Positions 7,959-15,438 of a DNA stretch of 64,000 nt are shown one piece after another. The stretch is from Oscillospiraceae bacterium (GTDB lineage: Bacteria; Bacillota; Clostridia; Oscillospirales; Ruminococcaceae): positions 1-64,000 of the forward strand of contig JAFTXQ010000003.1 of the NCBI GenBank assembly GCA_017461565.1. Reading direction: 5' to 3'. The position numbers and the translations under genes were made by a program. The notes under the pieces were generated by a model. That model searched no databases, was not told where the DNA came from, and saw nothing but the letters and a program-made list of their open reading frames with translations. The stretch's first letter is position 1. Each line of letters opens with the position of its first letter.

Positions 7959-10235
7959 TTGGACAAAAGAACGGCTATCGCAAAAATAAAAGCTCTCGCC
8001 GAAAGCGGCGACACGAGCGGAAGCAATATAGAAGCGGTGTTTGCCCGCTGTTACAATGCTATAAAGAAAACGCTGGATATGACTCCGTTTGATGAGCAGC
8101 TCTCTGCTGCCCTGTCGCTGAGTGACGGCAGGATGGTGCAGATGCAGACAGGAGAAGGCAAGACGCTTGCTGCCGTATTTGCAGCCTGTGCAGAGGCGTT
8201 GAACGGAGGGGGAGTTCACATCCTGACCTTTAACGATTATCTTGCAAAGCGTGATTATAACTGGATGAAGCCCGTTTATGACGAGATGGGCGTATCGGTC
8301 GGATATATAACAGAAAGCACCGACCGTGTACAGCGTAGGGAGCAATACAAGAAGCAGGTGGTATATCTCACAGCTAAGGAAGCGGGATTTGATTATCTTC
8401 GTGATTTTGTGTGCTTTGAGCCTGACGATATGGTCTTTCCCGAAGAGCTGAACCTGGCGATAGTGGACGAAGCCGATAGTATACTCATTGATGAAGCACG
8501 TATCCCTCTTGTTATTGCAGGAGACATCGCCGCACAGGATAGCAGCGACGTTGCCGAAGTATACGAAAAGCTCAGCGGTTTTGAGGAAGATTCTGAATTT
8601 GAGATAGATGAAGAAAGCCGCAACGTATACCTCACCGACGAGGGTGCCGATAAGGCCGAAAGCATCTTCAGCTGCAATGTTTACAGCTCAGAGGGCGCAC
8701 CGCTGCTTGCAAAGATATGCGCCTGCCTTAAGGCTGACGCTGTGCTGAAAGAGGATAAGGACTACATCGTAAAGGACAACAGCATAATCCTTGTAGATGA
8801 ATTCACGGGACGTGCTGCCGCAGGACGTGTCTTTCCCGGCGACCTGCAAGCTGCCGTAGAGGCAAAGCACGGTCTGAAAATAACCTCCCGTGGACGTATC
8901 ATGGGAAATATTGCGCTGCAATATTTTGCACGCCTTTACCCTAAGCTTGCCGGCATGACAGGTACAGCAGAGCTTGCACGTGAGGAATTTGAAAAACTGT
9001 ACGGACTCAGCACAGATATCATTCCCACCAGGCTTCCATGTCGCCGTACCGACCATCCGCTTGAGATGTATTTCGATGGTGCGGAAAAGCGCAGGGCTGT
9101 TTTGACCGCAATAAAAGAGGCAGCCGAAATACAGCGCCCTGTGTTGGTAGGTACGGAAAGCATAGAGGAGTCCGAAGAGCTTGCCGAGGCACTGCGTCAG
9201 AATGATATAAGCTGCGCTGTACTGAATGCAAAAAATGACGAGCAGGAGGCTGCGATAATTGCCCGTGCAGGAGAAAAGGGAGCTGTCACTATCTCTACAA
9301 ATATGGCAGGACGTGGCGTGGATATAAAGCTTGGCGGCGAGGACTGCCGTGACAAGGATTTCGTTACAGATGCCGGCGGATTGCTGGTGCTTGCCACATC
9401 CATGAGAGAAAGCAGCCGTATCACAAGACAGCTGCGTGGACGTGCAGGACGTCAGGGTGATATCGGAGAAAGCAGATTTTTTGCTGCGCTGGACGATGGA
9501 TTAATGACAAAGTTCGAGCTTAAAAAGCTTGCCGGTCGCCATTATCCTACCCAAAGGATCAGCGGTGCAATACAGGACAAGACCCTGCTTAAAGAAGCGG
9601 ACCGTGTCCAGCGTATTTCAGAGGGCGATACTTTTGATGAACGTATCAATCTTATGAAATACACCATGATCGGTGAAAAGCACCGTGAACAGACCTTCCG
9701 TCGCAGAAAAGCACTGTTGGAGGGCAGCTACAACTCCGATCAGTGGCAGACCCACGCACCTGATATGTACGAAGAGGCTGTAAAGAAATTCGGCGAGAAT
9801 CCCTTGCAGGAAAAGCAGAACCTTATCCTTGCGGCTCTTCTGAACGAATTCTGGTGTGATTATCTGGATTATACCGCATATCTGCGTGAGGGCATCCATC
9901 TGACTCAGGTTGCAGGAAGAAACCCTGCCGAGGAATACAACATTGCCTGTGAGGAGTATTATGACAGCGCTGCGGACAGTATTCCCGAGCGTATGGCAGA
10001 AAAGCTCGGGGAGCTTCTTGAATGCGACTCCATAGAGGAATATGAGGTGCAGATGCCTACAAGGACCTACACCTATCTTCTTGACGATATGGCAGAGGAG
10101 TTCAAAACAAAGCCCCTGCTGCTGAATATATTCGACGAAGAGGAGCCGGAGCCTGATAAAAAAACAACTCCCGAAAAAGCTCCCAAGGAAGAGAAAAAGG
10201 GATTTTTCGCATCCCTGTTCGGAAAAAAGAAATAA
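7959..10235 (+). CDS. SecA-like translocase ATPase paralogue (SecA2-type)
   Basis: The 758-residue protein begins with TTG behind CGGAGGAAAAA. It carries the SecA DEAD motor: Walker A TGEGKT (Lys68), Walker B VDEAD (Asp170-Asp173), the preprotein cross-linking domain, motif VI (RQLRGRAGRQGD) and a helical-wing region (LREGIHLTQVAGRNPAEEY). It is shorter than housekeeping SecA (about 840-900) and lacks the C-terminal CxCx8CH zinc finger; instead it ends in an acidic/basic linker and a Phe/Lys-rich amphipathic tail (GFFASLFGKKK). That suggests an accessory SecA with its own export clients. No secY2 or accessory Sec genes adjoin. A main SecA is presumably elsewhere. Confidence 0.85.
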   Translation: MDKRTAIAKIKALAESGDTSGSNIEAVFARCYNAIKKTLDMTPFDEQLSAALSLSDGRMVQMQTGEGKTLAAVFAACAEALNGGGVHILTFNDYLAKRDYNWMKPVYDEMGVSVGYITESTDRVQRREQYKKQVVYLTAKEAGFDYLRDFVCFEPDDMVFPEELNLAIVDEADSILIDEARIPLVIAGDIAAQDSSDVAEVYEKLSGFEEDSEFEIDEESRNVYLTDEGADKAESIFSCNVYSSEGAPLLAKICACLKADAVLKEDKDYIVKDNSIILVDEFTGRAAAGRVFPGDLQAAVEAKHGLKITSRGRIMGNIALQYFARLYPKLAGMTGTAELAREEFEKLYGLSTDIIPTRLPCRRTDHPLEMYFDGAEKRRAVLTAIKEAAEIQRPVLVGTESIEESEELAEALRQNDISCAVLNAKNDEQEAAIIARAGEKGAVTISTNMAGRGVDIKLGGEDCRDKDFVTDAGGLLVLATSMRESSRITRQLRGRAGRQGDIGESRFFAALDDGLMTKFELKKLAGRHYPTQRISGAIQDKTLLKEADRVQRISEGDTFDERINLMKYTMIGEKHREQTFRRRKALLEGSYNSDQWQTHAPDMYEEAVKKFGENPLQEKQNLILAALLNEFWCDYLDYTAYLREGIHLTQVAGRNPAEEYNIACEEYYDSAADSIPERMAEKLGELLECDSIEEYEVQMPTRTYTYLLDDMAEEFKTKPLLLNIFDEEEPEPDKKTTPEKAPKEEKKGFFASLFGKKK

Positions 10236-10268
10236 CACACGGCAGTTAAAACTGCCTGCGAGGTAATC

Positions 10269-11630
10269 ATGTCAACTGTTTGCGCTATTGCGACCCCTCC
10301 TGCCGCAGGAGGAATATCGGTGATAAGAATATCGGGAGAAAAAGCCGCAGAGATTGCGGATAAGGTATTCAGGACCGCTTCTGGCTCGCCTGTGACAGAG
10401 CTGAAAGGCTATCGTGCTGCCTACGGAAAGATATACGACGGAGAAGAACGTCTTGACGACGGAGTGGTACTGATGTTCCGTGCGCCGCACAGCTATACAG
10501 GCGAGGATGTTGCAGAGATATCGTGTCACGGTGGAATATACGTCACCCGAAGAGTGCTTGCCGCCTGCATAAAGGCAGGCGCAGAGCCTGCGGGCGCAGG
10601 CGAATTCACAAAGCGTGCGCTGCTTAACGGAAAGATGTCGCTCACCCAGGCGGAAGCTGTGACAGATATAATCAATGCGCAGAGCGGTCAACTCTTAAGC
10701 TGCTCCAATTCTCAGCGTGAGGGCGCACTGTACCGCCGTGCGGAAGCCATTGCAGATATGATAATGGAGGTATCAGCACAGATATCCGCATGGATAGACT
10801 ATCCCGAGGACGACACGCCTGTTGTCACAGAGGACTGGCTGAGAGAAAAGCTTTCCGCTGTAAAAGCTGAGTTTTCTGCGCTTCTTTCGGGCTATGACAA
10901 GGGGCGGCTGATACGTGAGGGAATATCCTGTGCAATAGTCGGCAAACCGAATGTCGGCAAATCAACGCTGATGAATCTGCTTTCTGGCGAGGAACGCAGT
11001 ATAGTTTCGGACATAGCAGGAACCACCCGTGATATAGTCGAGGAAACTATATCCATCGGCGATGTTGTGCTAAAGGTCGCAGACTGTGCAGGTATACGAG
11101 AAACCGACGACGCCATAGAAAAGATAGGCGTTGAGATAATGCTGAAAAAGCTGAATAATGCCGATCTTGTGCTGGCAGTGTTCGACAGCTCAAGACCTCT
11201 TGAAGAGGACGATATGACACTTATCGAACAGCTTTCGGGAAAGCTTGTGATACCCGTTGTAAACAAGTGCGATCTTCAGCTTACCCTCGATACGGTGACG
11301 CTTGAAAACAAGCTCGGCAGGGCTGTGTATATTTCGGCAAGGTTGGACAAGACCGCCGATATCCTTTCGGATGAGATAAAATCCAGACTTTCGCTAGATA
11401 AGCTCGATATGCAGGCAGGCGTACTCGCTAACGAGCGGCAGAGAAGCTGTATGCTACGCGCGGCAGACGCAGTGAATGAAGCCATAAACGCAGTGGAGCT
11501 GGGACTGACTCCCGACGCAGTTGGCGTGATGCTTGAACAGGCACTGGATGCGGTGTATGAGCTTTCGGGAAGAAAGGCAAGCGAGGAAGTCATTTCGGAA
11601 GTGTTCAAGAGATTCTGCGTGGGTAAGTAA
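10269..11630 (+). CDS. mnmE: tRNA uridine-5-carboxymethylaminomethyl modification GTPase MnmE
   Basis: 453 residues, the usual length. The N-terminal formyl-tetrahydrofolate-binding domain starts TVCAIATPPAAGGISVIRISG. The G domain is inserted in the helical domain, with the P-loop GKPNVGKS at 225-232 and the NKCD motif. The C-terminus FCVGK carries the catalytic Cys. With MnmG it modifies U34 of several tRNAs. In most Firmicutes it sits in the yidC-jag-mnmE-mnmG cluster near the origin; here it lies between a SecA paralogue and an Imm63-like gene, with no mnmG in sight. Start: ATG after GCGAGGTAATC. Confidence 0.97.
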   Translation: MSTVCAIATPPAAGGISVIRISGEKAAEIADKVFRTASGSPVTELKGYRAAYGKIYDGEERLDDGVVLMFRAPHSYTGEDVAEISCHGGIYVTRRVLAACIKAGAEPAGAGEFTKRALLNGKMSLTQAEAVTDIINAQSGQLLSCSNSQREGALYRRAEAIADMIMEVSAQISAWIDYPEDDTPVVTEDWLREKLSAVKAEFSALLSGYDKGRLIREGISCAIVGKPNVGKSTLMNLLSGEERSIVSDIAGTTRDIVEETISIGDVVLKVADCAGIRETDDAIEKIGVEIMLKKLNNADLVLAVFDSSRPLEEDDMTLIEQLSGKLVIPVVNKCDLQLTLDTVTLENKLGRAVYISARLDKTADILSDEIKSRLSLDKLDMQAGVLANERQRSCMLRAADAVNEAINAVELGLTPDAVGVMLEQALDAVYELSGRKASEEVISEVFKRFCVGK

Positions 11631-11631
11631 G

Positions 11632-12078
11632 ATGCTTAAAGATCTGATAGAACAGAATTCTGCCACGGAAGCTGTCATAGATGAATGCTTTCTTGCAGCG
11701 GCGGAGATCAAAAAGATAACCTGCTATGATATCCCGAAACCACAATTTGAAGATCCACGCACATTAAGATGGAGTGCTGATGTCGGCATTGTTACAGATA
11801 CTTTCAGATATGTACTGATAGACGGAAAATATTGCGAGCAGTGTGACACCTATGAACGAGGGATCTCATATCACTATATCGGAGATACCGCTGACGATAT
11901 GGTTGCGCATCTTATATTTGAAGCAGTTTGGCAATATGCTATTCACAATACTGTAACAAACAACGAAGCGGAGCTTGTTGCGGATAAGTGCTTTAGTCTG
12001 CTGGATGAAAAATACCGTCCCTACTACATCCGCAGAAAGACTGCTCTGCAAAAACTGAAAGAAAAAGGAATAATATGA
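11632..12078 (+). CDS. Imm63-like protein, function unknown
   Basis: The start chosen is the ATG at 11632, one base after the mnmE stop, giving 148 residues; the longer reading frame inside mnmE is not plausible. The core (YVLIDGKYCEQC, YERGISYHYIG, DDMVAHLIFEAVWQYA) resembles the Imm63 family of polymorphic-toxin immunity proteins as I remember it, with the aromatic/ERG pattern followed by a helix. No toxin gene is adjacent, so it could be an orphan immunity protein or a domesticated relative. The end overlaps the first trkA gene by four bases. Family match is tentative; that it is a real gene is well supported. Confidence 0.6.
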   Translation: MLKDLIEQNSATEAVIDECFLAAAEIKKITCYDIPKPQFEDPRTLRWSADVGIVTDTFRYVLIDGKYCEQCDTYERGISYHYIGDTADDMVAHLIFEAVWQYAIHNTVTNNEAELVADKCFSLLDEKYRPYYIRRKTALQKLKEKGII

Positions 12079-12695
12079 ACGTACTGATAATCGGATGTGG
12101 CATGGTGGGTGCCGAGCTTGCCCATACACTGGACAAACACGGTCACGATGTTTCAATAGTGGACAAGGACGAAAGCAGCTTCGACCTGCTTTCGGAGGAT
12201 TTCAGCGGTTTCACAACGCTTGGAGTCCCCATAGATCAGGAGATACTTCGTAGAGCAGGAATAAGCACCTGCGATGCGCTGTGCGCCGTGACCGACAACG
12301 ACAATATGAACGTCATGGCGGCACAGGTGGCGTCAAAGGTATTCGGTGTGCCTAAGGTATTTGCCAGGATTAGAGATGTCAGTAAGTGCAGGATTTGCGA
12401 GAGTATGGGAATAAGCACCGTCTGCCCTACCAGCCTTGTTGTAGAAGCCGCTTGCACAACGCTTGAAGATAATATAATAGATACAGATGTGCTGAACATT
12501 GATAATCACAGGGTCACATTCAACACTATAAATGTCCCTGACAGCTTTATCGGTCTTTCGCCCGAGAAGATAGAATACGAAGAAGGCGAGACCTTCTTTG
12601 CTGTGATACGCAACGGCGGAATGAAATTCAACGAGAAAAAAGGACAACTGATATTTAAAGCGGGCGATAAGCTTATATTTGCCAAAAAGAGCTGA
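12075..12695 (+). CDS. RCK/TrkA-type potassium channel regulatory protein
   Basis: The 206-residue protein has a Rossmann RCK_N domain (IIGCGMVGAEL at 4-14, acidic residue DKDE at the end of strand 2) and an RCK_C (TrkA_C) domain from about residue 125. Such single-unit proteins bind NAD(H) or nucleotides and gate a TrkH/KtrB-type K+ channel at the membrane. It pairs with a second copy nine bases downstream. No channel gene is in the window. Its start overlaps the preceding gene (ATGA). Confidence 0.9.
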   Translation: MNVLIIGCGMVGAELAHTLDKHGHDVSIVDKDESSFDLLSEDFSGFTTLGVPIDQEILRRAGISTCDALCAVTDNDNMNVMAAQVASKVFGVPKVFARIRDVSKCRICESMGISTVCPTSLVVEAACTTLEDNIIDTDVLNIDNHRVTFNTINVPDSFIGLSPEKIEYEEGETFFAVIRNGGMKFNEKKGQLIFKAGDKLIFAKKS

Positions 12696-12704
12696 GGAAC
12701 GAGC

Positions 12705-13364
12705 ATGAGAACTATAATAGTCGGAGGCGGCAAGGTTGGATTTTATCTTGCAAAAACACTCCTTGAGCAAGGTCATACTGTTACAATAATAGATCAGGAT
12801 AAGGAACAGTGCCGTTTCTGTGCCAACAACATCAGCGCCGAGATATGTTGCGGTGACGGTACGGATGACGATATACTGCGTGCGTGCAATGCCGATAAAG
12901 CGGACACTGTTATCGCAGTAATGGGACAGGACGAAAATAATCTTGTCTGCTGTCAGATAGCAAAGAATATATTCGGCGTAAAAAAGACTATCGCCAAAGT
13001 GAACAATCCCAAAAATGCCGAGGTGCTAAAACAGCTTGGCATAGATATAGTGATATCCGCAACAGAGAACATAATACATCTTCTGGAGCACGAAGTAGAT
13101 CTCAGTGCAGTTAAGGAGCTCATCTCTGTGGGAGAGGACGCCTCGCTGCTTGAAATAACACTGCCTCAGGATTATAAGCTTGACGGCACTCCGCTTATGG
13201 AGCTTTCGCTTCCGCAGAACTGTAATATCGTCTGCATAAAGCGTGGCGGAAAGACCATTATCCCACGAGGCAGGACAACACTAAAGAGCAGTGACATAAT
13301 GCTTGTTGTAACTCTTGGCAAAGAAGAAAAGGAACTGCGCAGGGCGCTGAAACTCAAAAACTGA
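12705..13364 (+). CDS. second RCK/TrkA-type potassium regulatory protein
   Basis: 219 residues with the same architecture as its upstream neighbour: a Rossmann motif GGGKVGFYLAKTL near the N-terminus, a conserved GDGTDDDIL segment, and a C-terminal RCK_C domain from about 130. Two adjacent single-unit TrkA proteins may form a mixed octameric ring on one channel, which is an inference. AGGAACGAGC precedes the ATG. The FtsA-like gene follows after 19 bases. Confidence 0.9.
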   Translation: MRTIIVGGGKVGFYLAKTLLEQGHTVTIIDQDKEQCRFCANNISAEICCGDGTDDDILRACNADKADTVIAVMGQDENNLVCCQIAKNIFGVKKTIAKVNNPKNAEVLKQLGIDIVISATENIIHLLEHEVDLSAVKELISVGEDASLLEITLPQDYKLDGTPLMELSLPQNCNIVCIKRGGKTIIPRGRTTLKSSDIMLVVTLGKEEKELRRALKLKN

Positions 13365-13383
13365 CGAAAAGGGGCGACACGAA

Positions 13384-15438
13384 ATGGAAGCACAACAGAA
13401 AAAACGCAGAAAAACATCACGTAAAAGCACCGCAAAAAAACCTGTACGCCGCACCAGAAAACAACAGGGCGACATAATTTTTGCACTGGATATCGGCACA
13501 CGTACCGTTGTGGGTATACTTGCCGAAAAGGTTGACAATGGCTATAAAATAATCGATATGGAGACCGCTGTACACGAAAAGCGCTCTATGACTGATGGTC
13601 AGATAGAGGATATAGAAGCAGTGGCGCAGGTGATCAAAAACGTAAAGACTGCACTTGAAAAGCGTCGCATGATAAAGCTTTCCCGTGTGTGCATTGCCGC
13701 TGCAGGACGTGCCTTAAGAACTATGCGCAATACCGCTGTGTGCGACATTTCCGGCAAGCGGTCTATTTCTGCGGAGGATCTGAAAAACGCAGAGCTTGAC
13801 GCTGTGCGTGAGACCGAGGAGAAGTTCTCTGAGGGACAGGAAAGAGCGGCATTCTATTGCGTTGGTCACAGTGTTATCGGACTTTCTCTTGACGGCTACA
13901 AGGTGCAGAAGCCCGAAGGGCACCGTGGCGAAAAGCTGGAGACCGAGATAATCGCAGCTTTCCTGCCTGCGTATGTAGTGGAGAGCCTTTGTGCTGCTGT
14001 TGACATTGCAGGGCTTGATGTTGCGGGACTCACTCTGGAGCCTATCGCAGCAATGAACATCGTTGTTCCGCAGGAGCTTCGCCTTATCAATATCGCACTG
14101 TGCGATATCGGCGCAGGTACATCGGACGTTGCGACCTCCCGTGATGGCAGTGTTGTTGCATACGGAATGGCAACCGTTGCCGGTGATGAGATCACTGAAG
14201 ACATCATGAAAAAGCTTCTCGTGGACTTCAATACAGCCGAAAAGATCAAGACCTGTACAGATCCTGAGATAGAATATACAGATATCCTGCTTATGAGCCA
14301 CACTATCACAGCAGAGCAGATCGCAGAGCTTCTGAAGCCTTCTGCGCAGAACCTGGCTACAACTATCTGCGAGGAGATAATGAGAGCGAACACCGAAGCC
14401 CCTCAGGTTGTCTTTCTTGTAGGCGGCGGCAGCAAGCTTGCAGGACTCCCCGAGCTTGTTGCAAAGGGTCTTGGAATGGACGTTTCACGTGTTATTATGG
14501 GCAGGAAAGAGCTTATGCGTGGCGTGACTGCACCTGCAAATATGCAGATCGGCACCGAACACGCAACGCCTCTCGGAATAGCTATAACCGCTTCCGAGGG
14601 TGTGAAATATGATTTCACGACCATCACTCTGAACGGCAGAAAGATACGCACACTTGACACCAACCGTCTCACTGTGTTCGAGCTTACCGCACTGGGTGGC
14701 ATAAAGCCCGATAAGCTTATGGGACGTTCAGGCAAGGCGCTCTCCTTTACCATCGACGGCCAGCGCACGCTGCTCCGTGGAACTCCGATGACGCCTGCTG
14801 AAATAACTGTTAACGGAAAGCCTGCGTCCCTAAATACTTCGGTTCGCAAGGGCGATGATGTGGTTATCGTCCCTGCAAAGGATGGTGAGGACGCTGTGGC
14901 TTATCTTTCCGACTATCTTGATACAGAGCTTTATTCTGCAGATATCATCTTCTGCGGTGAAAAGATGACAGCCGGTAAATATATACTGGTCAACGATAAG
15001 CCTGTCACGGCTGACGCTGAGATAGAAAACGGCAGCGTTATCACCACAGAAAGCTGCTGTACCTTTGGCGAGCTTTGTGCCCGTGAAGAGGTGCTGCCTG
15101 AATATATGCTTCTTAACGGCGCAAAAGCAGCCGCAGGAACTGCACTCAACGACGGCGACGAGATAACGATGATATCCGAGGGAAAGACTGAATTACCTCA
15201 GCCTCAGCCTGTTGCAGCAAAAACCGAAGCAGAGGAGATACATATCATATTCAATGGCGAGCCTGCGAAGTTCCCTGTTATTGATAGCAGCAGAGAGCCG
15301 ATATTCCTTGATCTTCTTGCTGCTTTCTCGGAAGATCCCACTTCGTTGCTTGCCCATGCAACAACCACTACCATCAACGGAAGGATCGCACGTCTTGGTG
15401 AGACTATCCACGACGGCGACGAAATTATTATCGAATAA
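13384..15438 (+). CDS. FtsA/actin-like ATPase with C-terminal beta-grasp repeats
   Basis: 684 residues. A very basic N-terminal tail (about 1-29, rich in Lys/Arg) leads into an FtsA-type actin fold: phosphate-1 loop ALDIGTRTVVG (about 36-46), SHS2-like insertion, phosphate-2 CDIGAGTSDVA and adenosine motif LVGGGSKLAGL. After about residue 410 there is an extension not found in classical FtsA: repeated beta-grasp-like units, each ending in a pattern of Val/Leu-Asn-Gly followed by Gly-Asp-(D/E)-(V/I)-x-(I/M), at about 473-497, 573-597 and 661-684, with a fourth weaker one near 532-556. The C-terminal amphipathic helix of true FtsA is absent. The stop overlaps the start of the pseudo-GH26 lipoprotein by one base. 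Confidence 0.75.
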   Translation: MEAQQKKRRKTSRKSTAKKPVRRTRKQQGDIIFALDIGTRTVVGILAEKVDNGYKIIDMETAVHEKRSMTDGQIEDIEAVAQVIKNVKTALEKRRMIKLSRVCIAAAGRALRTMRNTAVCDISGKRSISAEDLKNAELDAVRETEEKFSEGQERAAFYCVGHSVIGLSLDGYKVQKPEGHRGEKLETEIIAAFLPAYVVESLCAAVDIAGLDVAGLTLEPIAAMNIVVPQELRLINIALCDIGAGTSDVATSRDGSVVAYGMATVAGDEITEDIMKKLLVDFNTAEKIKTCTDPEIEYTDILLMSHTITAEQIAELLKPSAQNLATTICEEIMRANTEAPQVVFLVGGGSKLAGLPELVAKGLGMDVSRVIMGRKELMRGVTAPANMQIGTEHATPLGIAITASEGVKYDFTTITLNGRKIRTLDTNRLTVFELTALGGIKPDKLMGRSGKALSFTIDGQRTLLRGTPMTPAEITVNGKPASLNTSVRKGDDVVIVPAKDGEDAVAYLSDYLDTELYSADIIFCGEKMTAGKYILVNDKPVTADAEIENGSVITTESCCTFGELCAREEVLPEYMLLNGAKAAAGTALNDGDEITMISEGKTELPQPQPVAAKTEAEEIHIIFNGEPAKFPVIDSSREPIFLDLLAAFSEDPTSLLAHATTTTINGRIARLGETIHDGDEIIIE

